A stretch of 64,000 nt of DNA. Source: a virus. Positions 14,293 to 24,330 of this stretch are shown here, piece after piece. Each line of letters opens with the position of its first letter. Position 1 is the stretch's first letter. The position numbers and the translations under genes are program-made. The stretch is taken from the IMG/VR virus record IMGVR_UViG_3300032242_001752, positions 1 through 64,000 of that record. The stretch is one strand, 5' to 3'. Under the pieces are notes generated by a model that made no database searches, was not told the DNA's origin, and was given only the letters and a program-made list of their open reading frames with translations.

Positions 14293-14368
14293 TAATACTC
14301 TAAAAAATAATTCTATTTTGCGGTACACTATTAGTACTTACGCTAATTTAACCGGAAGCTCTTTATAG

Positions 14369-16090
14369 ATGTCAATTGACTTTTCACCCCCGTCATATAG
14401 AGCCGCATCTTCTGACCTTGCTATTAGCATCTCTCCACTTGGGCTTGTAGAACTTGCGGATGAAGAGTTTGAGGTTCACGGTCCTCGCCTAAACCGTTAC
14501 AGCCTTAACTGGGCGATGTACCTAGGTCACCACACTTCTTATCGTCGCCAAGCCGGTGAACCTTCAGTTGTCCTTAATTATTACCGTGCTATTACGGACT
14601 TTATTATTAACTTCACATTTAGCAAGGGTGTTCAGTTCCGTAGCGCTAAGGCTAACGAGGCAATTGTCCCACAGCTTCTAGAGCGTGTTTGGGAAGTAGA
14701 TAATAATAAGGCTACTGTACTTTGGGAAATCGGTCAGCAGGGCGGTGTTTCTGGAGACTGTTTTATTAAAGTAGCTTACGAAGAAGGCTACGAAGACCCT
14801 GCCGGAGGTATCCATCCAGGCCGTGTTCGTATCCTGCCTCTTAACTCCTCATTTGCTTTCCCAGAGTTTCACCCTCACGACCGCGAGCGTTTAATCAGAT
14901 TTAAACTTAAGTACCGTTTCTGGGGAACTTCTTTAGAAGGAACTCGCCAGGTTTACACCTATACTGAGATTCTCACAGAAGACACAATTGAAGAATACAT
15001 CAACGATGAGATGGTGGATTCAAGACCTAATCCATTGGGCATGATCCCTATCGTTCATATCCCTAACGTTCGTGTATCCGGTTCTCCTTGGGGCCTATCT
15101 GACTGTAACGAAATTATTAGCATTAACCGCGTCTACAATGAGACTGCTACAGACATCGCTGACATTATTAACTACCACGCTGCCCCTGTAACTGTTATTA
15201 TCGGTGCTAAGGCTAGCCAGTTGGAAAAGGGCGCTAACAAAGTATGGGGTGGACTACCTAAAGACGCTAAGGTAGAGAATCTTGAAGGCGGAGGCCAGGG
15301 ACTAAAAGGCGCTATGGACTTTATGGCACAGCTTAAAAAAGCTATGCACGAAATGACAGGTGTTCCTGAGACTGCTCTTGGACAAGCTCAGGCTATTTCT
15401 AACACATCTGGTGTTGCTCTTTCTATCCAGTTCCAGCCTTTGATGAACCGCTATCACCAAAAGATTGTGCAGTATGCTCACGGACTAGAAAGAGTTAATG
15501 AACTTGTACTACGCACTTTGGCATTTAAAGAACCAGAGACTTTTGCGATAAATCCTGACCTGGATGTTATGCCTAAGCCAGACCAGGTTATTGAACTTGA
15601 CCCAGCAGACCCAGAGACTTATCGCACATATGCTCATTTTCCTCCACCGCTCCCTCTTGACAAGCTAATTGTATTGAACGAAATTCAGTCATTGCTATCT
15701 CTAGGACTACAGTCTAAAGAAGGCGCTTTGCGTGACCTTGGTGAAGAGTTCCCTGCATCTAAGCTTGACGAAATACGTAGAGAACTTATTGACGACGCAG
15801 TTGCCGATGGCGCTTTGCGTCTTGTACAGACTGAAATTGACCAAGACATTATGTCTATGACAGGCCAGATGGCTCCGCCTGACGGAACCAGTGCTGGTGG
15901 TGGAGCTGCTCCTGGAGCCGCTGGCGCTGCTGCCGCAGGCGCTATACCTGCCGCTCCTGCTCCAGTGCTTGACCCAAACACCATGGATAAGCTAGCTCTA
16001 GGTGAATCAGAACTTAGAAACCGCTTAGTAACAGAAGCTTACGGAACTAAACTTCCGCAAAGAAATGTCCCGCAAGATTATGAAAAATAA
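14369..16090 (+). CDS. Portal protein
   Basis: Dodecameric channel at the head vertex through which DNA is packaged and ejected. It directly follows terminase, has 573 residues, and shows the typical portal order: N-terminal clip/wing (LNRYSLNWAMYLGHH, YYRAITDFIINFTFSKG), a beta-rich stem-wing segment (FKLKYRFWG, YTEILTEDTIEEYINDE), and a helical crown region with MHEMTGVPETALGQAQAISNTSGVAL near residues 325-355, a conserved portal motif. The C-terminus carries a Gly/Ala/Pro-rich flexible stretch (about 510-535). Confidence 0.9.
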   Translation: MSIDFSPPSYRAASSDLAISISPLGLVELADEEFEVHGPRLNRYSLNWAMYLGHHTSYRRQAGEPSVVLNYYRAITDFIINFTFSKGVQFRSAKANEAIVPQLLERVWEVDNNKATVLWEIGQQGGVSGDCFIKVAYEEGYEDPAGGIHPGRVRILPLNSSFAFPEFHPHDRERLIRFKLKYRFWGTSLEGTRQVYTYTEILTEDTIEEYINDEMVDSRPNPLGMIPIVHIPNVRVSGSPWGLSDCNEIISINRVYNETATDIADIINYHAAPVTVIIGAKASQLEKGANKVWGGLPKDAKVENLEGGGQGLKGAMDFMAQLKKAMHEMTGVPETALGQAQAISNTSGVALSIQFQPLMNRYHQKIVQYAHGLERVNELVLRTLAFKEPETFAINPDLDVMPKPDQVIELDPADPETYRTYAHFPPPLPLDKLIVLNEIQSLLSLGLQSKEGALRDLGEEFPASKLDEIRRELIDDAVADGALRLVQTEIDQDIMSMTGQMAPPDGTSAGGGAAPGAAGAAAAGAIPAAPAPVLDPNTMDKLALGESELRNRLVTEAYGTKLPQRNVPQDYEK

Positions 16091-16216
16091 TTACCATTTA
16101 GCGTGACAAAATAAAGATATCGAGTAAAACTTGATATTAGAACACATCGAGTGGCTATACGTGATACGTGTCTAAGACACATTTGAAGAACGCCCCCTAG
16201 AAAATAAGGATATACA

Positions 16217-17020
16217 TTGAGTACAGCAGAAACATCACCGAATGCTGAAGCCTTCCAGGCAGAAGCAGGAGTAGCTCCAACAGTAGCAACGCCTGACGCT
16301 GATGCGTCAATTGCTACGTCAGTGTCTTCAACCGAAGCGCCTGCAACACCTAGTCGAGTCTATACAGACGATGACCTAGCTAAAGTTCGCGCTCAGGAAA
16401 AAGACAAACTTTACCCTCAAATCGATTCACTAAAAGCTGAACTTGCAGAGATTAAACGTCAACGCGATGAAGAGCTTGCAGCGAAACGTGCGGAAGAAGA
16501 GGCTCGTGCCGCTGAAGAGCGTGCAAAAGCCGAAGCTGATATGGACGTTCGTGACCTTCTAAAACAGAAGGAAGCTGAATGGCAGGAGCAATTGGAGCGT
16601 GAGCGTCAAGAACGCGAACGCGCATTTGCACTATGGGAGCGCGAAAAGAACTACGCTGAACTTACCAGTTACAAGCAGCAAGTGCTTGAAGCTGAGCGGG
16701 ATAATATTATGCCCGAGTTGTTAGACCTTCTAAAGGGCGAAACCCCTGAAGAAATTAATGCGAGTGTAGCGGACCTAAAAGAACGCTCTGCTCGTATCCT
16801 TGATTCGGCACAGGCAGCAATGCAGAATGCCCGCAAGGAAATGACGGGTAGTCGGGTAACCGCACCACCCACCGGACCATTGGATATTAATTCGGAGCAA
16901 CGTACGCTTACGGCACAAGAAATTGCTGCCATGCCGATGAATGAATACGCACAATATCGTCAACGTCTATTGAGTGACAAAGCTCGTGGACGCGGACAGG
17001 GTTTGTTCGGGAACCCATAA
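16217..17020 (+). CDS. Scaffolding protein (coiled coil), 267 aa, TTG start
   Basis: Located between portal and capsid genes, where head scaffolds belong. Residues 1-45 are disordered. Residues 50-140 are a long E/R/K/A coiled coil. Residues 140-215 are a second helical part (AELTSYKQQVLEAERDNIMPELLDLL). The C-terminus (TAQEIAAMPMNEYAQYRQRLL) resembles the capsid-binding helix of scaffolds. The TTG at 16217 follows AAGGATATACA at suitable spacing. Scaffolds guide capsid assembly and leave or are cleaved before packaging. Confidence 0.8.
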   Translation: MSTAETSPNAEAFQAEAGVAPTVATPDADASIATSVSSTEAPATPSRVYTDDDLAKVRAQEKDKLYPQIDSLKAELAEIKRQRDEELAAKRAEEEARAAEERAKAEADMDVRDLLKQKEAEWQEQLERERQERERAFALWEREKNYAELTSYKQQVLEAERDNIMPELLDLLKGETPEEINASVADLKERSARILDSAQAAMQNARKEMTGSRVTAPPTGPLDINSEQRTLTAQEIAAMPMNEYAQYRQRLLSDKARGRGQGLFGNP

Positions 17021-17058
17021 AACCAAAAAGTCAAAATTCTATTTAGGAGCCCACACAA

Positions 17059-18147
17059 ATGGCATCAGGTATTACGGGTACCGGCAATCTAGCTGCCGCC
17101 CCAACCTCGTACTCAGGTACAAACACCCAGCTAACTCAGGCGATTCAGCAAATCTGGTCAAAGGAAATCCTTTTCCAGGCTATGCCGATTCTTCGCTTCG
17201 AGCAGTTCGCAGTTAAGAAGACAGAACTTGGTGTCGCACCGGGTCTTCAGATTAACTTCCTGCGTTACAACAACCTCGGATTTGCTTCGGCACTTGTTGA
17301 AGGTGTACGTATGCAGACCAACGCTCTGACTGCACAGCAGTTCTCAATCACCGTTTCAGAGCACGGATACGCACTTGCAGTTTCAGAGCTATTGCTAAAC
17401 GCATCTTTCGATGACGTTATGGCATCTGCTTCTCGTCTGCTTGGTCGTAACATGGCCCTTTACCTAGACAAGCTAAGCCGCGACACCCTTTACGGTGCGA
17501 CTTCTCAGGTTTGGGGTGAAGACCGTACCAACATGACCGCTATCACTAACGGTACTGGTAACTTCAACCAGTACGGTTACGGTACTAACGGTTCAAGCAA
17601 CGCTGGTATGACAGGTAACTACTTCTTGACTCCACGTACCGTTAAGGACGTAGTAGAGAACCTAGCGACCAAGAACATTCCAAGGCTTGGAGAAACTTAC
17701 GTTGCCTTCGTTCACCCTCACCAGTCACGTCGTCTACGCGACACTGCTGAGTTCATCGAAGTAACTAAGTACGCTGCTCCTGGTAACTTCATGCTAGGTG
17801 AAATCGGTCGTCTATACGACACCGTATTCATCGAGACTACTCAGGTCCGTAAGGTCACCAACGGTGCAGGTACTAACTGGACAGTTGACACAGCGGTTTC
17901 TAACCCAGTTCCAGCTGCTGGTGGAGGTTATGTAAGCCCTTCTGAGTGGACTGGTAACGGTTCATCTGACCGCTACGACGCTATCTTCATTGGAGATAAC
18001 GCATTCGGTCACGCTATTTCACTTCCTGTTGAGCTACGTGACGGTGGTATTCTAGACTTCGGTCGTGAACACGCACTAGCATGGTACTCAATCTTCGGTC
18101 TAGGTCTAATCACTGACCAGGCTGTGATTGTAGCTTCAACCAACTAA
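17059..18147 (+). CDS. Major capsid protein, N4-gp56-like
   Basis: Main shell protein with the HK97 fold. Features seen: the N-terminal arm SYSGTNTQLTQAIQQIWSKEILFQAM, an E-loop-like region around residues 45-100, and the P-domain motif YVAFVHPHQSRRLRDTAEF, all typical of the N4-gp56 family as I know it. Length (362 aa) is in the usual range. Codon use is uniform, as in highly expressed genes. It is followed by a terminator hairpin at 18155-18180. Confidence 0.9.
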   Translation: MASGITGTGNLAAAPTSYSGTNTQLTQAIQQIWSKEILFQAMPILRFEQFAVKKTELGVAPGLQINFLRYNNLGFASALVEGVRMQTNALTAQQFSITVSEHGYALAVSELLLNASFDDVMASASRLLGRNMALYLDKLSRDTLYGATSQVWGEDRTNMTAITNGTGNFNQYGYGTNGSSNAGMTGNYFLTPRTVKDVVENLATKNIPRLGETYVAFVHPHQSRRLRDTAEFIEVTKYAAPGNFMLGEIGRLYDTVFIETTQVRKVTNGAGTNWTVDTAVSNPVPAAGGGYVSPSEWTGNGSSDRYDAIFIGDNAFGHAISLPVELRDGGILDFGREHALAWYSIFGLGLITDQAVIVASTN

Positions 18148-18154
18148 TTGTGAC

Positions 18155-18180
18155 AGGGGGGTCAGCAATGGCCCCCCTTT
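18155..18180 (+). terminator. Intrinsic terminator after capsid gene
   Basis: AGGGGGG pairs with CCCCCCT and is followed by TTTTA. It may only partly stop transcription so that capsid mRNA exceeds that of the next gene. Confidence 0.75.
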
Positions 18181-18224
18181 TACAGCCCCCCGCAATACCG
18201 AGACACTAATTAGGAGAATACCCC

Positions 18225-18593
18225 GTGGCAACACAAAAGAAACCGGCTGACTTTACAGGTCGCCAAAGAGATGCCCTTGTCGCACAGCAGATTGAGGACC
18301 AAGCAGCTCGCGCAAGCGAACTAGCTATGGCTACCGCAGAGGCTGCTCGTAAAGTAGAGACTGAAGTCATCGACGCTACTAAGCCTAATCAAGCACAGCC
18401 AATCCTGCTTGACCAGGTTGTAAAGAGCGAAGATAAGGCTGCAACAGTCACTATCAGAATCTCGGACGATATCGAAGGTATGACTTTCGGTCCTGGAAAC
18501 TATTACACCTTTAAGGCTGGACAGAAGTATGAAGTTACTCCTGAACTAGCAGCTCACTTGGAGCTAAAGGGTTACGTATCCGCGAGATACTAA
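18225..18593 (+). CDS. Capsid-adjacent small protein, 122 aa, GTG start
   Basis: Helical N-terminal half (residues 10-55, A/E/Q-rich) and a small beta C-terminal part (TVTIRISDDIEGMTFGPGNYYTFKAGQKYEVTPEL in shortened form; residues about 72-122). Its place immediately after the capsid gene and before the connector suggests a head decoration or completion protein. GTG start with AGGAGAAT ribosome site. No family name recalled with certainty. Confidence 0.6.
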   Translation: MATQKKPADFTGRQRDALVAQQIEDQAARASELAMATAEAARKVETEVIDATKPNQAQPILLDQVVKSEDKAATVTIRISDDIEGMTFGPGNYYTFKAGQKYEVTPELAAHLELKGYVSARY

Positions 18594-18611
18594 AAACTAC
18601 TTCAGACGGGG

Positions 18612-18640
18612 CAGCGGGCTATTATGCCCGCTGTTTCGTT
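18612..18640 (+). terminator. Intrinsic terminator
   Basis: CAGCGGGC pairs with GCCCGCTG (18612-18619, 18626-18633) and is followed by TTTCGTTT. Confidence 0.75.
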
Positions 18641-18706
18641 TATCCAGACTTTTTGTACGTTCTAAGTCATTATAGAAATGACTACTTTTGTTAGGTTGGG
18701 CTTAAT

Positions 18707-19978
18707 ATGGCAACTCTTACAGACCTCATTACTAAGGTCCGTACTGAAATTAACGACCAGGCAAAACAATTTACTAAGACTTTTACTGGCGATGGTGTTA
18801 CCACTACTTTTAATTTAGGGGTTAAACCAGTTGACTCTTCAACTCTTTTAGTTAAAGACAACACCACTACTCTTCTTAATCCAGCTGACTACACAATAGA
18901 AACTGTTTATGGAGTTATCCATACAACTACAGCTCCTGCATCTGGTCATACATTAAGCGTAAATGGAAATGTGTGGCGTTATTTTTCAGATGCTGAGATT
19001 ACAGACTTTGTTAATACCGCTCTTTTACAGCACACTAATAACCGCACAGATGCCTTTGGAAGCGCTATAACTATCTCTACCCTACCTGAGATTGAAGTTT
19101 ATCCATTGACCATCCTATCGGTCGTAGAAGCCCTATATGCCCTAGCTACGGACGCGTCCTTTGACATCAATATTAGCGCCCCAGATGGTGTTACTATCCC
19201 TCGTAGCCAGCGATTTAGTCAAATAAGTGCTTTAATCAATCAGCGTATGGAAAACTATAAGAGCATTTGTGCCGCTCTTAACATTGGTCTATGGCGCATC
19301 GAGATTGGAACTCTACGCAGAGTGAGTCGTACTACTAATAAGCTTGTTCCAGTTTATGTTCCTCAAGAAATTGATGACTCAAGTAGTCCGGACAGAGTTT
19401 ACTTGCAAAATGACTTAAATGGATATGCTCCAATTGCATCCACAGCAACCACTCTAGACTTGAAGGCTTACCAGGGTGACACGTTTACCCAGACTATTAC
19501 GCTTCCATCTACAGTTGGATTTACAACTTCTGCTAGCGTAACGGCTAACGTAGCGGCAAATACAAATATAACTATCCCTGCAAATACTAATATCACTGTA
19601 GGCATGAATGTTACCGCAAGCGGAGGAACTGTTACCACCTTCCCTGCTGGAGTAACTGTGACTAAGATAGTTAACTCTACAACTATTTGGCTAAGCGCTG
19701 CGGTAAATGTTTCAGGAACTACTTTGACATTTATTAACCAGACTCTAGCTGCTCAAGTTAGAACTTACCCAGGCTCTCCTACCCTCTGGGCAACATTTAC
19801 TATTGCTATCGTTGACCCAGTAGCTAGAACTGTTAGTTTGACTCTGCCAAGCGCAGCAACTACTTCACTACCTGTTAGAACGTTCTGGGATATCCAAGGA
19901 ACATCTACCACTAATCAGGCTGTTACTACTTACTTTAAAGGCCAAATCTTTACCACGCAGCAAGTCACGATTGTATAG
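18707..19978 (+). CDS. Head-tail connector-like protein with beta modules, 423 aa
   Basis: The N-terminal 30 residues (MATLTDLITKVRTEINDQ) and a later helical part (SDAEITDFVNTALLQHTNNR, ERF-type helices to residue 210) resemble gp6-type adaptor proteins that bind under the portal. A short beta module (FTGDGVTTTFNLG) is inserted early. Residues about 245-420 contain LDLKAYQGDTFTQTITLP, like the N-terminal domain of BppU baseplate proteins, plus a GMNVTASG-type beta module also found elsewhere in this phage. The connector call is moderately sure. Confidence 0.6.
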   Translation: MATLTDLITKVRTEINDQAKQFTKTFTGDGVTTTFNLGVKPVDSSTLLVKDNTTTLLNPADYTIETVYGVIHTTTAPASGHTLSVNGNVWRYFSDAEITDFVNTALLQHTNNRTDAFGSAITISTLPEIEVYPLTILSVVEALYALATDASFDINISAPDGVTIPRSQRFSQISALINQRMENYKSICAALNIGLWRIEIGTLRRVSRTTNKLVPVYVPQEIDDSSSPDRVYLQNDLNGYAPIASTATTLDLKAYQGDTFTQTITLPSTVGFTTSASVTANVAANTNITIPANTNITVGMNVTASGGTVTTFPAGVTVTKIVNSTTIWLSAAVNVSGTTLTFINQTLAAQVRTYPGSPTLWATFTIAIVDPVARTVSLTLPSAATTSLPVRTFWDIQGTSTTNQAVTTYFKGQIFTTQQVTIV

Positions 19979-20053
19979 TTCACGCTCTATTAGTCGTGGT
20001 TTTCCCGTAAAATAAAACCAGGTTCATGCTTTAACCAAATTTAGGAATGTAAA

Positions 20054-22930
20054 ATGACCGTAAATAATCCTCAGTTAGACCCTACCAATAAGCTACGCGT
20101 TACGCAGCCACAGGCTCTAATCGATACAGACTTTGAATATGGTACTCAGGTATCTAAGTGGGAGAACGTTGCTCTTACTAATAACCGCCCATTTGTTTAC
20201 CCTAGCTCAGCTTTAGCTATTACTAACGTAGCTATTGACGCTACTGACCCTACTCAAATTAACGTGACTAGCACGGCTAACCCAGGCGTTAACTCCGTGG
20301 TAATTGTAAACGATACGCTTTTAGTAGCGGCTAATGGTACTTTCGTAGTAACTGCTAGCTCTGGTTCTGCTTTCTCTTACAAAATGAAAACCGCTGGTAC
20401 TACAAGCCAGGTTATTTATGACGCAAATAAGACCGGTATATCTAAAGGCGCTTTGTACACAGGCGCTCAAATTGGTGGAGATCTTGCCCAAACTGCTTTT
20501 TCACTAGCTCCATTTGATGGTTCTACACCAATCACAGTAACTACTACAGTACCTCACGGCCTTTCTATTGGAAATGAAATTGCAGTCACAGCTACAGGTG
20601 CAACAGCTGGAGTTACAGGGTCCTTCTTAGTTAGCCGTGTAAATAGCGCTACCCAGTTTACTTACAATGCAAGGGTTACCGTTGGCTCACTTGGTACCTT
20701 TACTGATGGCCGTATTTATGTTCGCCCACAGGCCCAGTTCTTACACCGTCCTTATGATGGCGGTGTTATCTTTACAAGTAACGGTCAGTCATCTTGGCAG
20801 TCAGCTGCTCGTCAGACTCGTCGTTACTTCCGCTATCAGTCAGGTAAGGGTATTCAGATTTCATCTGGAACTATTTTAAAGCCTAATTTCCAAGCAGATA
20901 CTTTGATTTATACTCAAGCAACTGGTTTGATCACGGTTACTACAAAAGACCAGCACAATCTACAGACCGTACCGCCTGACGCTACTGTGACTATTTATGG
21001 CGCTAATGAGTCTGGTTTTAATGGTACTTTCCAAATTACCAGCGTTACTTCTGGTAATACGTTTACTGTAACTCCAGTAGCTAACGCCTTTAGCGCAGAC
21101 ACTACCGCGTCTGGAAACTTTTATGTTTCTACATCAGGTTGGTGGGGGGCTAGAAACCGCTTGGGTATCTTTGACCAACAGAACGGTTTATTTTTTGAGT
21201 TTGATGGCCAACAGCTATATGCTGTTCGCCGTAACTCAACTTACCAGATTGCTGGTCGTGTAGACGTCACTAACGGTAGCACCAACGTTACTGCTAGCAC
21301 TGCGGCAGGTAACGCGTTTATTGGAACATTATTCTCTAAGCAACTTACTCCAGGTGACTTTATCGTTATTAAAGGTCAATCATATCGTGTAGAAGGAATT
21401 ACCTCTGATACATCTATGATTATTTCTCCAGCGTATCGTGGTACAACCGCTACTGCAATTATGGTATCAAAGACCGTAGACACCCGTGTTCCACAATCAC
21501 AGTGGAACCTTGACAAAATGGATGGAAGCGGACCTAGCGGAACTAACGGTAGCAGCCTTACCTCTCCTTCAGGCTACACAATTGACTTAACCAGGATGCA
21601 AATGTTCTACATCGACTTCTCTTGGTACGGTGCCGGATTCGTTCGTTGGGGCCTTCGTGGCACCGATGGTGACGTAACTTATGTCCACAAAATGCAAAAC
21701 AACAACGTAAACGCTGAAGCATATATGCGTTCTGGTAACTTGCCTGGTCGTTATGAAAGCGCAACTATTCCTCCAGTAACTACCGCTACCGCAAGCATTA
21801 GTTCTACTGACCTTGTAATTAACGTTGCAGACACTAGCCAGTTCCCATCAACTGGTGTTTTGCAAATTAAACAATACACAAGCGCGACTGCTGCAAAAAT
21901 TGAGCACGTTTACTATTCAAGTAAAACTGCTACAAAGTTTATTATCCCAGCGTATAGCGGAACGGTTAATACTTCACTAGGCCGTGCTGGCGCAGGCGCT
22001 ACTTTTACAACTACTACATTCGGTTCAGGAGCTACCGCTAACCGAATTACAGTAAGCCCTGCTTCTAGCTTGTCAACTGTTCAAATTGGTATGCGCTTGC
22101 AATCAGTAGGAAATACTACGGGCGGTACTGTAAACGCCTTTACTGATGCTACCTACATTACTAACTTAGACACAGTAAATGGTTACGTTTACACTAGCCA
22201 AACTCCTTTGGTTACTACAGCTAATACCAAGGTTACAGCTCTAAGTATGAGTGCAAGCACCCCTCAGGCATTTACTTATTCATCTACTCAGCCTATTGCA
22301 GTTGAATTGGCTTACCCTACTTTGGCCCCTACAATCAGCCACTGGGGTACTTCGGTAATCATGGATGGTCGTTTTGATGATGACAAGTCTTTGCTATTTA
22401 CCTACGGTCAAACAGCAAAGACTACAATTGCGGCATCTGCAACTAACGCTCTTATGTCCATCCGTATCGCTCCTTCTGTGGATAACGGTACAATTGGTGC
22501 GTTTGGTTCAAGAGAGCTTATTAACCGTATGCAATTGGTTCTTCGTGCCCTAGATATATCACTCCTAACTGCAAACAGTAACATCCTAGTAACAGCTGTG
22601 CTTAACGGTGTACCAGGTTCTGCTGTGGCATGGTCAGGAATTGGTACTCCAACATCAAGCCTTGCACAAATCGCAGACTATGCAGGAACTACAGTTACAG
22701 CTACTGGTGGTGAAACTACTGGTGGATTCTTTGTATCTACCACTGCCAGCGTTGATTTATCCCTAGTTCGTGACTTAGGTAACGCAGTACTTGGTGGAGG
22801 AAGCACTAACTCTAACACCGGTATTTACCCAGATGGACCAGATACGCTGACTATTTTGGTTAAGAACCTAAGCACAACTGCTAGTGTTGACGTAGTAGGC
22901 CGTCTATCTTGGACCGAAGCTCAGGCTTAA
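20054..22930 (+). CDS. Large virion structural protein, 958 aa
   Basis: The opening DPTNKLRVTQPQALIDTDFEYG followed by KWENVALTNNRPFVYPS is a pattern I associate with large structural proteins of myophages, but the function is not established. The protein alternates strands and loops, contains modules of the VPHGLSIGNEIAVTATG and GFNGTFQITSVTSGNTFTV kind, and a central domain with WWGARNRLGIFDQQNGLFFEFDGQQLY that looks like a jelly-roll or lectin-like fold. Size and position between connector and neck genes point to a head whisker, collar or decoration protein. Confidence 0.6.
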   Translation: MTVNNPQLDPTNKLRVTQPQALIDTDFEYGTQVSKWENVALTNNRPFVYPSSALAITNVAIDATDPTQINVTSTANPGVNSVVIVNDTLLVAANGTFVVTASSGSAFSYKMKTAGTTSQVIYDANKTGISKGALYTGAQIGGDLAQTAFSLAPFDGSTPITVTTTVPHGLSIGNEIAVTATGATAGVTGSFLVSRVNSATQFTYNARVTVGSLGTFTDGRIYVRPQAQFLHRPYDGGVIFTSNGQSSWQSAARQTRRYFRYQSGKGIQISSGTILKPNFQADTLIYTQATGLITVTTKDQHNLQTVPPDATVTIYGANESGFNGTFQITSVTSGNTFTVTPVANAFSADTTASGNFYVSTSGWWGARNRLGIFDQQNGLFFEFDGQQLYAVRRNSTYQIAGRVDVTNGSTNVTASTAAGNAFIGTLFSKQLTPGDFIVIKGQSYRVEGITSDTSMIISPAYRGTTATAIMVSKTVDTRVPQSQWNLDKMDGSGPSGTNGSSLTSPSGYTIDLTRMQMFYIDFSWYGAGFVRWGLRGTDGDVTYVHKMQNNNVNAEAYMRSGNLPGRYESATIPPVTTATASISSTDLVINVADTSQFPSTGVLQIKQYTSATAAKIEHVYYSSKTATKFIIPAYSGTVNTSLGRAGAGATFTTTTFGSGATANRITVSPASSLSTVQIGMRLQSVGNTTGGTVNAFTDATYITNLDTVNGYVYTSQTPLVTTANTKVTALSMSASTPQAFTYSSTQPIAVELAYPTLAPTISHWGTSVIMDGRFDDDKSLLFTYGQTAKTTIAASATNALMSIRIAPSVDNGTIGAFGSRELINRMQLVLRALDISLLTANSNILVTAVLNGVPGSAVAWSGIGTPTSSLAQIADYAGTTVTATGGETTGGFFVSTTASVDLSLVRDLGNAVLGGGSTNSNTGIYPDGPDTLTILVKNLSTTASVDVVGRLSWTEAQA

Positions 22931-22933
22931 TAT

Positions 22934-23467
22934 ATGCGTTCCTACAACGTTGGTGGTAGGTTTGATTCTGACTTTGAGTCCGATCAAATCAGCGATGGCA
23001 TATCTGCCGACCTCACCAACACTGTAGGAACCACAGCTGAGTGGTGGAAGTTTGATGCTACCAACTCTGTAAAAGATACTATCTATGACGTTGAGCCTAT
23101 TGGCACTGGCCGTGTTTGGATAGGTCCAGCTATTATTCCTGTAATCCGTGCTACGGTAACTGAAGGCTCATCGCTTCTTAATGAACGCGGTTTCTACAAC
23201 GTAGATGCGTTGCACCTTACTCTCAATATTGACGACGTTTACGCAATTTCCCCTGAGCTATTCTACGATAAAGGTTTAGTTAAGACCACAATTGACCTAG
23301 TAGATAAGTATAGAATTGTATTTAAGAATCAAGTATTTAGGCCTACTAAGACTCAACCAGCTGGTTTAGTTTCTAATCGCCACACTTTGATTATTGTCGA
23401 GTTAACCCAGCTTGCGCCAGATGAGTTAGTAAATGACTCTCAGTTCTTGGCGTACGCCCAACCATAG
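22934..23467 (+). CDS. Neck/head-completion candidate, 177 aa
   Basis: Compact mixed protein with conserved-looking stretches (GRVWIGPAIIPVIRATV, RGFYNVDALHLTLNI, YRIVFKNQVFRPTKTQPAG). It starts 4 bp after the 958-residue gene. Proteins at this place in contractile phages form the neck or stopper ring that seals the head; that role is inferred from order only. No database family recalled. Confidence 0.5.
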   Translation: MRSYNVGGRFDSDFESDQISDGISADLTNTVGTTAEWWKFDATNSVKDTIYDVEPIGTGRVWIGPAIIPVIRATVTEGSSLLNERGFYNVDALHLTLNIDDVYAISPELFYDKGLVKTTIDLVDKYRIVFKNQVFRPTKTQPAGLVSNRHTLIIVELTQLAPDELVNDSQFLAYAQP

Positions 23468-23475
23468 GAGCTAAA

Positions 23476-23922
23476 ATGGCTAAGAAAAAAGACGGCCTGC
23501 CAGAAGTTACTGATTACGGTACGCCTAAGTATCACCCTCAAACTCACATGGGAGTCATTCACGGGTACACCGAAAAAGGTGACCTAGTGGGAGTGACAAA
23601 GGCAGCAGACCCTGAAGCAGGTAATCCAGCTGGAAAGCCATGGGACATTATCCGTTTGCACAATGAAATGGATAACATGTCTAAAAAGGGAATTACTCCT
23701 AAGTTTAGTCTTGTAGAGCGCCCAAAGACAGAATCCGCAGATGACAAAAGTGCTGAAGCTCGCGCTAAGGGCAGTGCTACTACTCCTATGAATAAAAATA
23801 GAGGTGTAGCTAAACCCAAGCCAAAAGCTCCTGCTAAGAAGGCAGCCATTGCTAAAAAGCCTGCTGCTAAAACTGCTGCAAAGCCAGCTGCCAAGAAACC
23901 TGTGGCCAAGAAGACTAAGTAA
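23476..23922 (+). CDS. Protein with histone-like Lys/Ala/Pro tail, 148 aa
   Basis: Residues 1-70 form a plausible folded domain (PEVTDYGTPKYHPQTHMG, PWDIIRLHNEM). Residues 95-148 are PAKKA-type repeats close in style to actinobacterial HU C-terminal tails and to histone H1. Such tails bind DNA without sequence preference. It opens a run of tiny overlapping basic genes (23476-25416). Function unknown; a packaged DNA-condensing protein is one idea. Confidence 0.55.
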   Translation: MAKKKDGLPEVTDYGTPKYHPQTHMGVIHGYTEKGDLVGVTKAADPEAGNPAGKPWDIIRLHNEMDNMSKKGITPKFSLVERPKTESADDKSAEARAKGSATTPMNKNRGVAKPKPKAPAKKAAIAKKPAAKTAAKPAAKKPVAKKTK

Positions 23923-24059
23923 TGCCGTTCAAGTCTAAGGACCAAGAAAAGTGGATGTTTGCTAATTATCCACAAATGGCTAAACAATGGGCTGCAGTTA
24001 CCCCAGATCAAAAAGCTTTACCTAAAAAAGTAAAAAAGAAAAAGAAGAAGAAGAAATGA
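23922..24059 (+). CDS. Tiny basic protein, 45 aa, poly-Lys end
   Basis: ATG overlaps the previous TAA (TAATG). Starts MPFKSKDQEKWMFANYPQMAKQW and ends in a run of lysines. The first part resembles a short motif found in small phage proteins beginning 'FKSKAQ-WMF', but I cannot name a family. Its TGA overlaps the next ATG. Confidence 0.5.
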   Translation: MPFKSKDQEKWMFANYPQMAKQWAAVTPDQKALPKKVKKKKKKKK

Positions 24060-24166
24060 CTATCGATTTACCTTACGCTACCGGAATAGCGCTTATTGTC
24101 GGATTAACTATCGTGTCTATTGTGTTTATTATTGCTAAAGCAGTAGTGGCAGTGAAGAGGAAATAA
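24056..24166 (+). CDS. Single-span membrane peptide, 36 aa
   Basis: One hydrophobic helix (ATGIALIVGLTIVSIVFIIA, residues 8-27) with a basic C-terminus (KAVVAVKRK). It is translationally coupled by overlaps at both ends. It is the only non-basic core in this run of genes. A membrane-anchoring role is possible. Confidence 0.5.
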   Translation: MTIDLPYATGIALIVGLTIVSIVFIIAKAVVAVKRK

Positions 24167-24330
24167 TGGCAGATAAACCTGTTTGGGATAAAAAGAATCC
24201 TAAGAAGAATCACAAAGACTTAAGCCCTAAACAAGAATCGGCCGCTAAAGCCAGAGCTAAAGCTGCTGGTCGTCCTTACCCTAACCTAGTTGATAATATG
24301 GCAGTTGCCAAAAAGGCAAAGAAGAAATAA
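24166..24330 (+). CDS. Tiny basic protein, 54 aa
   Basis: Starts MADKPVWDKKNPKKNHKDLS, with about one third Lys/Arg. A middle part (SPKQESAAKARAKAAGRPYPNLVDNMA) looks like a helix-loop DNA-binding segment. Overlaps the previous stop by one base and is directly followed by the next ATG. No known function. Confidence 0.5.
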   Translation: MADKPVWDKKNPKKNHKDLSPKQESAAKARAKAAGRPYPNLVDNMAVAKKAKKK